Shown here: piece after piece, positions 1 to 10,288 of the stretch
How the letters are laid out: every line of letters begins with the position of its first letter
Numbering within the stretch: the stretch's first letter is position 1
NCBI GenBank assembly: GCA_016198685.1
Contig: JACQID010000008.1
Coordinates: forward strand, 62,001 to 126,000
Direction of reading: 5' to 3'
Source of the DNA: Candidatus Aenigmatarchaeota archaeon
GTDB taxonomy: Archaea > Aenigmatarchaeota > Aenigmatarchaeia > GW2011-AR5
DNA length: 64,000 bases
Notes under the pieces: generated by a model
What the model saw: the letters and a program-made list of their open reading frames with translations, nothing else
What the model was told of the DNA's origin: nothing
Database searches by the model: none
Position numbers and translations under genes: made by a program

Positions 1-481
1 CTTTCCGGGGTTTGCGGGATCTACAGGGGTTGCAATGGATTCTATTGATGAAGCCGCAGCACGGAAATACGCGTCACTCTTTCTTGCAACTTCTGACTGT
101 AGAAGAGATACAGAAGCTTATATCAGAAATCTTGCCGAGAAAGTCATGCCAACTACATCTACTATAGTTAATCCGATGCTGGCAGCCCGATTGCTCGCGC
201 ATGCAGGCTCATTGGAGAAGCTCTCGAGAATGGCTGCATCCAGCATCCAATTGCTTGGCGCGGAAAAAGCTTTGTTCAGGCATATCAAGAATCAGGGCAA
301 ATCGCCAAAGTACGGCATAATATTCATGGATCCAAGGATACAATCCGCCCCGCCGGAAACAAAGGGCAAAGTCGCGCGCGCGATAGCCGCCAAAATAATG
401 GTGGCTGTAAAAATAGACTTCTTTTCGCGCAGAAAAGATGAGACTTTAGCAAAACAACTGGAAAAGGAGCTGGCAGCATGA
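1..481 (+). CDS. nop5: Nop5/Nop56-family C/D box RNP protein, C-terminal part (partial at window start)
   Basis: Nop-domain segment GSLEKLSRMAASSIQLLGAEKALFRHIKNQGKSPKYGIIF; frame is open to base 2; followed by fibrillarin gene. Confidence 0.9.
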   Translation, partial: FPGFAGSTGVAMDSIDEAAARKYASLFLATSDCRRDTEAYIRNLAEKVMPTTSTIVNPMLAARLLAHAGSLEKLSRMAASSIQLLGAEKALFRHIKNQGKSPKYGIIFMDPRIQSAPPETKGKVARAIAAKIMVAVKIDFFSRRKDETLAKQLEKELAA

Positions 482-1173
482 AAGCTGCATTTTTTGACAT
501 GGACGGCGTTTTGAGCCGCGGGCATTACATGTTCAAGATATGGAGATATTTCTATGGCCAGGGTTATATGTCGCGGGAGAACCTCAAATCATTACTTTCT
601 GTTGTCAATTCGTACCTCTTGAGAAAGATAGATTATCGTGAGTTTACGAAGAAAACAATAGAAATAGCGGCATTATGCGTAGCCGGTTGCGAAAGGCAGT
701 TAATACAAAATTCAATCGATGATTTTTTGCGGAAGAAAGGTCTGTCTCTGTTCCCATACAGCGTAGATCTGATACGCTTGTTTAAGAATAACGGTTACAG
801 AACGATTATAATATCAGGTTCTACAATCGAGCTCCTGCAAGCATACAACAGGCACATAGGCGCTGATGAAATCCACGGCACGATATTTGAAACTATGGAC
901 GGAATATTCACGGGCAAGGTTGACATGAATATGTCATTGAAGGAATCGAAGCAGAGTGCCATGGATTCTTTGAAAGGCATAGACATGGAGAAATCTTTCG
1001 GCTTTGGCGACACTGACCAGGACATAGCCATGCTTGAAAAAGTCGGGCATCCTGTGGCTCTTAATCCGACAAAACCGCTCAAGAAGATCGCTACTGCCCG
1101 CGATTGGACAATTCTCACAAAGAAGGACGATGTAGTGACGCAAGTCGCGCAGATGATGGAGGGGCATTTATGA
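478..1173 (+). CDS. HAD-superfamily phosphatase (SerB-like)
   Basis: FFDMDGVLSRG (motif I), IIISGST (motif II), GFGDTDQDIAML (motif IV); overlaps both neighbouring genes by 4 nt. Confidence 0.85.
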   Translation: MKAAFFDMDGVLSRGHYMFKIWRYFYGQGYMSRENLKSLLSVVNSYLLRKIDYREFTKKTIEIAALCVAGCERQLIQNSIDDFLRKKGLSLFPYSVDLIRLFKNNGYRTIIISGSTIELLQAYNRHIGADEIHGTIFETMDGIFTGKVDMNMSLKESKQSAMDSLKGIDMEKSFGFGDTDQDIAMLEKVGHPVALNPTKPLKKIATARDWTILTKKDDVVTQVAQMMEGHL

Positions 1174-1820
1174 ACGAAATATTCCCAGGGGTCTTCCGCG
1201 ACGGAAAGAAGCTATACACGATTAATTTTGCTCCCGGCAGGAAAGTTTACGGCGAAAAATTGATAAAAAAAGACGTTGAGTTCAGGGAATGGACACCTGA
1301 AAGAAGCAAGCTCGGCGCTGCAATAGCAAACCGCATGAAAGTCATGCCAATAGGCATTCAGAGCTCAGTTTTATATCTGGGGGCGTCAACAGGCACGACC
1401 GTTTCTCATGTCAGCGACATAGCACGCAACGGCATTGTGTATGCTCTTGAATTTGCCGAGCGCGTCTTCAGACCCCTTCTGGAATTGCAGAAGTTCAGGA
1501 AGAATATCGCGCCTATTCTTGCTGATGCACGAAAGCCAGAAACATACTCTTGGATCGAGACATGCGATGTCGTCTTCGCAGACGTGGCACAGCCTGACGA
1601 AACGGAAATCGCGATAAGGAACGCAAAAATATTTCTCAAGAAGGGCGGCTATGTGATGGTTTCAATCAAATCGCAAAGCATAGACGTGACAAAGAACCCA
1701 AAGGATGTTTACCGGGAGGAGGCCTCAAAGCTTGAAAAAGCGGGCTTCTCTGTCGAAGAAACTGTCAATTTGGAACCGTACGAAGACAAACACGCGCTTA
1801 TCGTAGCGAAGTATCTCTGA
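1170..1820 (+). CDS. flpA: Fibrillarin-like rRNA/tRNA 2'-O-methyltransferase
   Basis: VLYLGASTGTTVSHVSDI SAM motif, VFADVAQPDETEIAIRNA; ATG at 1170 overlaps preceding stop (ATGA). Confidence 0.93.
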   Translation: MNEIFPGVFRDGKKLYTINFAPGRKVYGEKLIKKDVEFREWTPERSKLGAAIANRMKVMPIGIQSSVLYLGASTGTTVSHVSDIARNGIVYALEFAERVFRPLLELQKFRKNIAPILADARKPETYSWIETCDVVFADVAQPDETEIAIRNAKIFLKKGGYVMVSIKSQSIDVTKNPKDVYREEASKLEKAGFSVEETVNLEPYEDKHALIVAKYL

Positions 1821-1857
1821 CTGAGAACAAGCAATGGCATGAAAGATACGTATGCGA

Positions 1858-2949
1858 TTATTTCTTCATCGCAGCAATGAGGCGTTCCTTGAATTCGTTC
1901 CATTCTTTCTCTGCAACAGTAGCGCCGGCCGCCGCAGGATGGCCTCCTGCCGAAGCTTTGAGACCGCGGGCCGCCTTCTTCATGGTAGATGCGACATCAA
2001 ATTTCTTGCCCTGATTTCTTGCAGATGCATGAACTTTGCCTCCCGATATCTGGTATATGACAAGCATTTTGTCCATGAATTTCTCGCTAAGGCGCGTAGA
2101 TAGCGGAGAGCAGAGATTGAATCTTGTTTTGAGATTGTAAAGTATGAGATTGCCATGTGTTTCCGCATTCCTGCCGAAATCCTGTTCTATGGACATGATT
2201 TCGTTCTCTATGGTCCTGTAAGATTCCTGCATCTTCTCGCTTCCGGGTGTCTCCTTGAAGTTTTCCAAAATTTCTGCTTTTTCCATTATGCTTACCATCT
2301 CTTCGCAGGAAAGGGCATTTGTCGCCCTTGTTGAGGCTATCATGTCGGCTATTCTGCCAAGGAAAGATTCGTAAAGAGGTTTCTTGCCGGTGATATCCGG
2401 ATACGCCTTCCTCACTTCCTCGACTACGTCCTGGCTGTAATCAAGATTATAATCGCCTATCATGCCGACGGCAGCTATCCAGAGATGTTTGGTCATGTCT
2501 TTGATTTCGGAAGTCATCTTGTAGGCTATGTAAGTAGTGGACTGGTATATGTCTTTGCCCTCAAATCTGGGGTTATAATGCACAACTCCAGGCGTATTCA
2601 GGTCACTGTGCACGCTGTGATGGTCGACTATCAGTATATCCGAGATTCCCGTCAGTTTCTTTATCACAGTCTCCTGCTGATCCATGGCTAAATCCAGGAA
2701 TATCAGCTTGGTCGGTATAGTTGTCTGTATTTTCCTGATTAGATTTTTCTCTGTAGGCATGGGTTGGGATATAATGTAGGGCTTAACACCCTTTTCTTTC
2801 AGCACCATGTCAATAAGCGCACAGGAAGATATGCCATCGGCGTCATTATTGAATATAATGACTACGCTATCGGTCTTTTTCACGTCCTTAAGGAATTTGA
2901 CTGCGTTCGAAAAATAACGGGCCATGAATTTATCTGAGAATAAATACAT
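1858..2949 (-). CDS. DHH-family phosphoesterase (archaeal RecJ-like)
   Basis: NNDADGISS, LDLAMDQ, IVDHHSVH and C-terminal GGHPAAAGATV (DHHA1). Confidence 0.85.
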   Translation of the reverse strand: MYLFSDKFMARYFSNAVKFLKDVKKTDSVVIIFNNDADGISSCALIDMVLKEKGVKPYIISQPMPTEKNLIRKIQTTIPTKLIFLDLAMDQQETVIKKLTGISDILIVDHHSVHSDLNTPGVVHYNPRFEGKDIYQSTTYIAYKMTSEIKDMTKHLWIAAVGMIGDYNLDYSQDVVEEVRKAYPDITGKKPLYESFLGRIADMIASTRATNALSCEEMVSIMEKAEILENFKETPGSEKMQESYRTIENEIMSIEQDFGRNAETHGNLILYNLKTRFNLCSPLSTRLSEKFMDKMLVIYQISGGKVHASARNQGKKFDVASTMKKAARGLKASAGGHPAAAGATVAEKEWNEFKERLIAAMKK

Positions 2950-3014
2950 TTAAACAGGTTCCGCATGTCACTGGCAAGTGACAAACCTAAAAACTTTAAA
3001 TATGCACATATAGG

Positions 3015-3398
3015 TTATTTTTCCCACGGATATTTGATTTCAAGTGTTTCGACACTTTCCTTGCCTACTCCCAGCGTTTCATGCAGATATTCCCTGACTT
3101 TCTCGAAATCGAAAGGCCTGCAGGAAAAAACATCTATGTAAGCCTCGCCCCTGTCTGCAAAGGTGTGTATGGAGATATGGGAAAAGCTGATTATTTCTAT
3201 TCCGGTTATGCCGGCGTTGTCCGGATTGTGATCGCGCAGTATATTCGGACCGGAGAGAACCTTCATGCCTATTAGCTTCGGTATTTCCATTAAGAGCTGA
3301 AATACAAAATCTTCGCGGTCTATTCTTTTGTCGCATCCTGCGGCATCAAAAATTATATGATACGTTTTCATGAGGTTTCTGGCGGCTTCAGTTTCCAT
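3015..3398 (-). CDS. speD: S-adenosylmethionine decarboxylase proenzyme
   Basis: SFSHISIHTFADRGEAYIDVFSC, prokaryotic AdoMetDC motif with the pyruvoyl-forming Ser. Confidence 0.88.
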   Translation of the reverse strand: METEAARNLMKTYHIIFDAAGCDKRIDREDFVFQLLMEIPKLIGMKVLSGPNILRDHNPDNAGITGIEIISFSHISIHTFADRGEAYIDVFSCRPFDFEKVREYLHETLGVGKESVETLEIKYPWEK

Positions 3399-3402
3399 AA
3401 AC

Positions 3403-6243
3403 TCACGCTTTCTTTATGTGTATCAGCAGTTTTTCCCCTTCAAAATCAACTTCGTCCCCTTCTTCAGTCGAGTAGTTTATTTTCTTCGCGCCTACCTGTC
3501 TTTTCAGCTGATCTTCGAACGCCTTGAGCGCCGATCGGGACACGGAAAGAATTATATGATCTTCGACCTTCATGCCCAAATTCTTGCGCATTTGTTGTAT
3601 CTTTCTCACAACCTCGCGGTAAAGCGCTTCGGCTTTCAGTTCTTCGGTAAGATTAACGTCAAGGCTTACGAATCCCTCTCCTAGCGGCTTCTTTGCGTAT
3701 CCTTCAGCCGTCTTTGTTACGGCCTTGACATTGCTCATGCCTTCTATGACAGGATAGATGTCTTTTGAGATTTCTATATTCTCCAGTGCCAGCGCTGCAA
3801 GCGGCCATCTGAGTTTGATTTTGTTTTCTTGGCGTATGAAGCTTGCCGTTTCCACTATGCCTTTCGCGATTTGCATGTCGAGTTCAAGTTTCTCATCTAT
3901 CAGCTTTTCATCCGCTTCAGGCATGTCCTCATGATGGACGGACTCCTTGGCCGAGCCTAGCGGCTTCAGGACGTCCTGATATGCCTTCTCTGCAATGAAC
4001 GGGCAGACAGGCGCAAGCAATATCGCGCTCTTTCTTGCAACTTCATATAGCGCATAAAATGCCTCTTTCTTGTCGCTGCCTTCATATGCAGGCCATGTCC
4101 TTTCACGGACCAATTTTATGTACCATCTTGAAAAATCGTTAAGCAGGAAATCGTGCAGGGACTCTATCGCCTTGTGCCCTTCGTATGCCGAGAACGCGCG
4201 GTTGTATTCCCTGATTATTGTATTGAGACGCGATATTATCCACCTGTCTTCTGCTTTCTTCAGGGTCACGTGGTTAGCATCCGGCACATATGTCTTGAGG
4301 AAATTAAACGTGTTCTCTATGACTATGAAGGATTTGGCTATCTCATCAACATCAAGCCATTTGAAGTAGAAGTCATCCCAAGGCGGTGAATGGAGAAGGT
4401 AATAGCGCAGAACGTCCCTGCCGTGCTTTTTGACAACGTCAAACGGATCAACAACATTTCCCTTGCTTTTCGACATCTTTATCCCGTGCGCATCAAGAAC
4501 GAAACCGTGGAAAAGTATGTTGTTGAACGGTCTTTGGTTAAATGTGATTACTGACGTAATGAGCTGCGAGTTCCACCATCCGCGTATCTGGTCCGGCCCT
4601 TCGGTCTGGAAGTCGCATGGCCACCAGTTCTTGAATTCTTCCTTGTTTTTCGGATAGCCCAGAGATGCCCATGCTGCAAGCCCAGAATCGAACCATACAT
4701 CCAAGACATCGGGTATCCTTTTCATTTTCTTGCCGCATTTGCAGGGAAGAAGGATTTCATCAACATAGGGCCTGTGCAGGTCTTGTATTTTCACAGGCAG
4801 TTCGTCAGCCGAGCCCACGACCTTTGTTTCGCCGCATTCGCACGTCCATATCGGGAGCGGTATGCCCCAGTAGCGCTGCCTGGAAATGGGCCAATCGCTC
4901 AGGCTTTCCAGCCAGTTGGCGAAGCGCTTCTTGGCCCACGCCGGCTGCCAATTGACCTGCTCATTTTCTTCCATCAATTTCTTCCTTATTTCTGTGACAC
5001 GGAAGAACCATTGTTTCACCGCCATCTCCAAAAGCGGCGAAGAGCATCTCCAACATTTTGGATAGTCGTGAGTATAACTCTCTTCTTTGAGAAGTGCGCC
5101 TTTCTTGCTCAGATCTTCTATTATTGTCTTGTTTGCTTTCTTGACAAAAAGCCCTTTATAGTCGCCTGCCTCCTCGTTGTATGTTCCATCCATATTTACA
5201 GGAGATATTATAGGCAAGCCCGCCTCTTTTCCCGCCTTGTAGTCCTCTTCTCCGTGGCCAGGTGCCGTGTGAACAAGGCCGGTTCCATCTTCCATGGTGA
5301 CGTAATGCGATGAAAGTATAACCCTTCCCTGTATTTTCTGCTGGGCCGTGACTTTATCTTTTAACGGATGCTCGTACTGCACGCCTTCAAGTTTCTTGCC
5401 TTTGAACGTTTCCAGTATCTTGAAGTCGGCTATGCCGGCCTTTTCCATGACCTTGCTTACCAGAGGCTTCGCTATTATGAGAATATCCTTGCCAGCCTGT
5501 ACGCGGGCGTATTCTTCTTCAGGATGAACCATCACGCCTGCATTGGCCGGCAACGTCCATGGTGTTGTAGTCCATATGACCAGATATTCGGCCTTGCCAT
5601 TTACTTTGAATTTCACGTAGACTGAAGGGTCGGTCGCCTTCATGTATTCTATTTCATTATAGGCAACTGCCGTCTGGCAGTGCGGGCAGACGTGGACGGG
5701 ATAGAATCCCTGATAAAGCAGTCCCTTTTCAAAGCCGGTCTTGAAAGTTGCCCAGCCTCCTTCTATGTACTCTTTATCCAGAGTCAGGTAGGGCTTTGAA
5801 AAATCCATCCATACTCCAAGGTCAATAAATTGTGAATTCATTACGCCAATGTATTTTGTTGCGAACTCGCGGCACTTCTTGATGAATGTCTCAACGCCCA
5901 ATTTCTCTATATCCGGTTTTGAGGTCAAGCCAAGCTCTTTCTCTACTTTGTTTTCTATGGGCATTCCATGCGTGTCGTAGCCTGGCTGGTCGCGGACATT
6001 GAAGCCGCGCATGCGAAAGTAGCGTATGTAAGCGTCCTTAAGGACCTTGTTCCATGCCGTGCCCATGTGTATCGCGCCTGTGGCATAGGGAGGCCCGTCA
6101 AGAAAATAGAATTTCTTGCCTTTGCTTCGCAAAGCCTTGGCCTTCTGATAGCTAGCGTTCTTGTTCCAGAACTCCTGTATTTCCTGTTCTTTCTGCGGGT
6201 TCATCTCTGTCACTATTAGCTTATATGGAAAATTTAAAAGCAA
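3403..6243 (-). CDS. ileS: Isoleucyl-tRNA synthetase
   Basis: HMGTAWNK (HIGH-like), KMSKSKGN (KMSKS), WPISRQRYWGIPLPIW. Confidence 0.96.
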   Translation of the reverse strand: MLLNFPYKLIVTEMNPQKEQEIQEFWNKNASYQKAKALRSKGKKFYFLDGPPYATGAIHMGTAWNKVLKDAYIRYFRMRGFNVRDQPGYDTHGMPIENKVEKELGLTSKPDIEKLGVETFIKKCREFATKYIGVMNSQFIDLGVWMDFSKPYLTLDKEYIEGGWATFKTGFEKGLLYQGFYPVHVCPHCQTAVAYNEIEYMKATDPSVYVKFKVNGKAEYLVIWTTTPWTLPANAGVMVHPEEEYARVQAGKDILIIAKPLVSKVMEKAGIADFKILETFKGKKLEGVQYEHPLKDKVTAQQKIQGRVILSSHYVTMEDGTGLVHTAPGHGEEDYKAGKEAGLPIISPVNMDGTYNEEAGDYKGLFVKKANKTIIEDLSKKGALLKEESYTHDYPKCWRCSSPLLEMAVKQWFFRVTEIRKKLMEENEQVNWQPAWAKKRFANWLESLSDWPISRQRYWGIPLPIWTCECGETKVVGSADELPVKIQDLHRPYVDEILLPCKCGKKMKRIPDVLDVWFDSGLAAWASLGYPKNKEEFKNWWPCDFQTEGPDQIRGWWNSQLITSVITFNQRPFNNILFHGFVLDAHGIKMSKSKGNVVDPFDVVKKHGRDVLRYYLLHSPPWDDFYFKWLDVDEIAKSFIVIENTFNFLKTYVPDANHVTLKKAEDRWIISRLNTIIREYNRAFSAYEGHKAIESLHDFLLNDFSRWYIKLVRERTWPAYEGSDKKEAFYALYEVARKSAILLAPVCPFIAEKAYQDVLKPLGSAKESVHHEDMPEADEKLIDEKLELDMQIAKGIVETASFIRQENKIKLRWPLAALALENIEISKDIYPVIEGMSNVKAVTKTAEGYAKKPLGEGFVSLDVNLTEELKAEALYREVVRKIQQMRKNLGMKVEDHIILSVSRSALKAFEDQLKRQVGAKKINYSTEEGDEVDFEGEKLLIHIKKA

Positions 6244-6255
6244 AAATCATCTTCA

Positions 6256-6552
6256 TTATCTGATAGAGTTTGGCCGGTTTTCTGGTCTTCGTTTATATGC
6301 CATTTCACGCTCTCGTCGTTCATGGTGATTAGGTCGATCCGCTTCAAGAAGATATGTGCCAGATCTTTGAGGATTATTTTCGACAGGGAAAAAATAGTTA
6401 TTGCATCTCATGAACATATTCCCGCTAGCATCATTATATATGCTAAATCTTCCTAAATAGCCGCTCATATCAAACACTTTCCCGACATTGAGCTTGGAAA
6501 TTTCATTTTGCGGTTGCCGCACATCCCATTTATAGCTATGTACCATATTCAT
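6256..6552 (-). CDS. Hypothetical protein (98 aa)
   Basis: ORF filling an intergenic space; no recognised domain. Confidence 0.4.
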   Translation of the reverse strand: MNMVHSYKWDVRQPQNEISKLNVGKVFDMSGYLGRFSIYNDASGNMFMRCNNYFFPVENNPQRSGTYLLEADRPNHHERREREMAYKRRPENRPNSIR

Positions 6553-6784
6553 TACCTCCTTTTTTATTCTGCATTCCCTCCTCTCCGTGTTATGTTCTCA
6601 ATGGCGTTGCAAAAGATTTGTAAAGTTTTTTACGGAGAGAAGAGATCGAAAGGCCTTAAATAATCAGGCCAATAATCGTGATAATCTGGCGTATGCTAAA
6701 CTTGGTATGTACAGAAAGTTTAGCTTCCATAAAAATAGTATTTTTAGAAAAATATATAAAATAAAAATGGGAAACGGTGGGAAA

Positions 6785-7201
6785 ATGCATTGCGAAATTT
6801 GCGGCGGCAAGGCAGTAACTAAAGCGGTGATTGAAGGGGTACCGCTTGATGTATGCGCCAATTGTGTGGGTCACGGGACCGAGATAAAGCAGCTTCAGAT
6901 CAGACAGGCGCCAGAAATATCAGAGAGCACGATAAATCCGGACTTTTCGGCCATGATAAAGCAGGCTCGAGGCAAAGTAGGAATTGAGAGAAAGATGCTC
7001 GCAGAAAAGCTCGCAGTCAAGGAAAGCATACTTGCCCGGATAGAGAACGGCATGCGGCCTGACAACGTGACAGCACGGAAGCTGGAAAAGGCTCTAGGAA
7101 TAAAGTTACTGGGCTTCTCTGCGGATGCTGTTGTGCAAAAGCAGGCGCCGAATGAAATAACTCTTGGGGATGTTGCAATTATAAAGAAGAAGCGGAAATA
7201 A
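6785..7201 (+). CDS. Archaeal MBF1-like transcription factor (Zn ribbon + XRE HTH)
   Basis: MHCEICGGKAV...CANC followed by HTH RKMLAEKLAVKESILARIENGMRPDNVTARKLEKALGIKL. Confidence 0.88.
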   Translation: MHCEICGGKAVTKAVIEGVPLDVCANCVGHGTEIKQLQIRQAPEISESTINPDFSAMIKQARGKVGIERKMLAEKLAVKESILARIENGMRPDNVTARKLEKALGIKLLGFSADAVVQKQAPNEITLGDVAIIKKKRK

Positions 7202-7251
7202 CCAATCTATTTTAATTTTTCATCTGTAATTATCGCAAGAGTCGATGAGCT

Positions 7252-7818
7252 GTGGTAACTAAATTTGATTATCTTGAAGAAGCCCTGCGCAAAGGGGGAT
7301 TTTTTCCTGAACAGGCTGGGCACAACAGTGGTGCTACTTATAGTGCCAGAATAAAATCTGTCGCGCAAACAATCGGCTTGACAAATGGCGGAATAGATCC
7401 CGGTAATAACAGTTATTGGCATCATCAGGAGGAGCCGGTTATATGGACTCAGTTCAGCAATGAAAACCCTGCTTATAGGAGGGTCCCTAGGTATATCGGG
7501 CGCGATCTTGAATTACCGACTTTTCAAAAGGAGCTTTTAGATAAATTGCGCAAGAATGGATATGAAGTTCAAGTCAATGGAAGGAATTACGGGCCGAATG
7601 CGGACAGTGCGATTATTGCCTATCGGCAAGGCAATTTCGAAGGTATGATAAGGGCCGACGGGCTTGTGGTAATTCCGTTATCTGCGCTGCATCTGCAGAA
7701 ACCAAGAGAAGTTATAGATGAAGTCGTATACACGCTTTTCGGCGACCAAGCGATGAAAAAAACTCGGCAAGATGTCTCTGGCAAGAAAAACGGACGAATG
7801 CATTGGCCGAAAAGATAG
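7252..7818 (+). CDS. Hypothetical protein (188 aa)
   Basis: Long ORF in otherwise empty interval. Confidence 0.5.
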   Translation: MVTKFDYLEEALRKGGFFPEQAGHNSGATYSARIKSVAQTIGLTNGGIDPGNNSYWHHQEEPVIWTQFSNENPAYRRVPRYIGRDLELPTFQKELLDKLRKNGYEVQVNGRNYGPNADSAIIAYRQGNFEGMIRADGLVVIPLSALHLQKPREVIDEVVYTLFGDQAMKKTRQDVSGKKNGRMHWPKR

Positions 7819-7999
7819 GGAGAAGACGCTAAGCCTCGAATTCTATTGATATTTGTCATATAATGCCATAGAATTGATGTGGAAATCCGCAGGCTTGGAA
7901 AGAGTGGATTTTTAAATCCTGCTGGGTTAAGTTAAGGTTAGCCATTATGAGCCGATTTAAGGCGCTTCACGTGCCTTTATCCGGCGATGACTTGGTTAT

Positions 8000-8094
8000 G
8001 GCTGTGGTGGTGCAGTGGCAGCATTGGAGCCTGTGGAAAGCGCTTTGGCGCTTACGGAAAGCTCCCGACCCGAGTTCGAATCTCGGCCACGGCC
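8000..8094 (+). tRNA. tRNA-His(GUG) with ~23-nt anticodon-loop intron
   Basis: Acceptor GCTGTGG/CCACGGC, G-1 at 8000 opposite C73 (tRNA-His hallmark), anticodon stem GGAGC/GCTCC, anticodon GTG 8033-8035, putative intron 8037-8059, T-arm CCGAG-TTCGAAT-CTCGG. Confidence 0.88.
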
Positions 8095-8264
8095 CTTTTC
8101 TTATTTATCTGTTCAGGCATGCATTCCCATAAAAAGATTGGATGCGTAATATTTCTTTATTCTCATAATCCTTGGCGGTATTTTCGTGGCTTCGTAACGC
8201 TGCTTGCCTGATCATCGTCTGTATCGCGTTTCTGTAATATTCATGCGGCGCGGAGGTAAGAAAA

Positions 8265-9101
8265 ATGGTCATGTATTTTGATGAAGTAGTCAAAAGGTTC
8301 CCAGGGTCGCTTACAAGGCTTGAAGGGCTCAGCGAGATAGGTTATTCACCATTGACGCTTAACGAGAACAGGGATGCAAAACTTGCCGAAAGAAACAAGC
8401 AATTGGCAGAGATTTTCAAGATACTTGATGTTGAACACGTCGAATGTCTGTACAACGGGGGCGAGGAGATTGCAATACAGTTCCGTGCAGGTTCGCCTCT
8501 CAGACGGCCTGTGAGGCACGGGAATTACGGTGGAAGTTATTTTGGATTCAATCTCGACAGGTTTGATTCATTGGTAAGCGGAATAAAAGAGGCAGGTCTT
8601 GATTGCGATATACGGGTTCATCAGCCCGATAGTGACGGCGGGCAGGAAGTAGCCGAAATTGCGGTAAAATCGGAAGGGGATTCTGGATACGATATCATCC
8701 GCAGAGGCACGCTAAGCGAACTTCATGTAGATCCCGATCATCCAAACCCTAAAGGTGTTCCACCCGGAGATTATTATATACATGAAACAGGCAACACCGA
8801 GAAAGTGCTAGTTGAACTATCACCGCCGAGATGCTTTCTTGGCGTCGAGCTTGGTGGCAGAAAAGTTAACGAAGTGGAGGAGCCGCTATATGAACTTCGC
8901 AGGCGCCTTCCGCAGCTAGCAACAATATATGCAAGGCCCGATGGCACAATACGCGTATCAAGAGACCAGTTGCATAATCCTGATATAAGAAAGGCTCTGG
9001 ATTACGTCGCTAAGACTCTTTTTGATGTCGACACTAATCCGGGGGTTAAGAGTAATTTTTATGCGAACAGTGATGCTCGAAATCTCGCTAATGCTGTATG
9101 A
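8265..9101 (+). CDS. Hypothetical protein (278 aa)
   Basis: Long ORF; no recognised family. Confidence 0.55.
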   Translation: MVMYFDEVVKRFPGSLTRLEGLSEIGYSPLTLNENRDAKLAERNKQLAEIFKILDVEHVECLYNGGEEIAIQFRAGSPLRRPVRHGNYGGSYFGFNLDRFDSLVSGIKEAGLDCDIRVHQPDSDGGQEVAEIAVKSEGDSGYDIIRRGTLSELHVDPDHPNPKGVPPGDYYIHETGNTEKVLVELSPPRCFLGVELGGRKVNEVEEPLYELRRRLPQLATIYARPDGTIRVSRDQLHNPDIRKALDYVAKTLFDVDTNPGVKSNFYANSDARNLANAV

Positions 9102-9195
9102 TACGCCGTATATTGGATTCAGATATCGATACACAACCACTTTGCCCACAAAACGCTTAAGTAGTATTTTTTTCAATCAAAGAAAGGTGGAAAAG

Positions 9196-9503
9196 ATGGG
9201 TGAATATCTTCACGGGCGAGTGCCTTCATATGCAGTAAGAATAATACGTTAACGGCAGATTCATCCAGATTTTTCTATGCAAAGCTTGATGACAGGGGGC
9301 GCATCCGCCTCCCGAGAGTCTTTGTTTCAGGCGAAACAATCCGATTTTCCGCTGACGTGAAGAAGCGCACGGTTTGCATTTTCCGCGGCGGCCGCTATCG
9401 TGTGGATTCAAGGCGCCGCGTTTTCGTGCCTTCTGACATACGGCGCAGCTTGGGGCTTGCCAAAGGTATATATGTCAAAATCGTGGAGCGCGGGAACGCA
9501 TGA
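9196..9503 (+). pseudogene. AbrB/SpoVT-like swapped-hairpin protein split by a frame change (not in the ORF track)
   Basis: RBS (aggtgg) + ATG 9196 encodes MGEYLHGRVPSYAVRIIR then TAA 9250-9252; the -1 frame continues TADSSRFFYAKLDDRGRIRLPRVFVSGETIRFSADVKKRTVCIFRGGRYRVDSRRRVFVPSDIRRSLGLAKGIYVKIVERGNA* ending at 9503, overlapping the next ATG by 4 nt. Confidence 0.65.
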
Positions 9504-10207
9504 AAACCAACAGCGTTCTTTGGAAACCCATAGGGATATTGGGCGGCATGGGGCCGGAGGCCACGGCGGAACTTTACAAGCGCATAGTAAATGTGTGCCA
9601 GTTCAAATACGGCGCCATAAAGGACTCAGATTTTCCAGAAATGTTCATATACAATCTGCCGCTCCCTGACATTTTGGGAGACGAGGAGGACAGGGATGCG
9701 ATACGGGAGCTTATCAATGCGGCTCTCCGTAAACTCAAGGGCGCAGGCTCCGACTTTATCGCCGTGCCGTGCAATACGGCGTTTGATTACATAGACTCGT
9801 CAAGCACAAAATTACCGGTTGTGAACATAATTGAAGAGGCTCTTCGTGAATGCAAGCGCTTGGGAGTTAAAACGGCAGGCCTTATTTCCACGGGCAGAAC
9901 CGCAAGGAGAGGATTATATTCGGCTTTTGCAAGCGGGATAGAAATACGTGTGCTTTCGGAGCAGCCGCAGGAAAGGGCGGATAACGTAATTCTCAACGTG
10001 CTGGCAGGCCGAAAAGTAATCGAAGATCGGGAATACCTGAAAGCGTTATCAACACAGTTCGCAAAAGAGGGATGCGATGCAGTTATTCTGGGATGCACGG
10101 AGCTTCCGCTGCTCGTGTCGCAAGAAGACATGGAATTGCGCACGATAGACACGCTTCAGGTGCTTGCAGAAAGATGCGTTTTGAAATCAAGGGGCGACAT
10201 ATCATGA
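9500..10207 (+). CDS. Aspartate/glutamate racemase family protein
   Basis: GILGGMGPEATAELYKRI, VPCNTAF, GCTELPLL. Confidence 0.9.
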   Translation: MKTNSVLWKPIGILGGMGPEATAELYKRIVNVCQFKYGAIKDSDFPEMFIYNLPLPDILGDEEDRDAIRELINAALRKLKGAGSDFIAVPCNTAFDYIDSSSTKLPVVNIIEEALRECKRLGVKTAGLISTGRTARRGLYSAFASGIEIRVLSEQPQERADNVILNVLAGRKVIEDREYLKALSTQFAKEGCDAVILGCTELPLLVSQEDMELRTIDTLQVLAERCVLKSRGDIS

Positions 10208-10288
10208 AAGAAGGCGGATTTCTTCATAATAGAAGAAACAAGGGAACCGAGAGAATATTCGGGCAATAATCTCTATTACGGACTGAAC

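Noticed and set aside
4774-5313. 179-aa plus-strand ORF
   Set aside because: Antisense to ileS, which is unambiguous.
7947-8211. ORFs over tRNA-His (61 and 74 aa)
   Set aside because: They translate the tRNA itself; tRNA folding is decisive.
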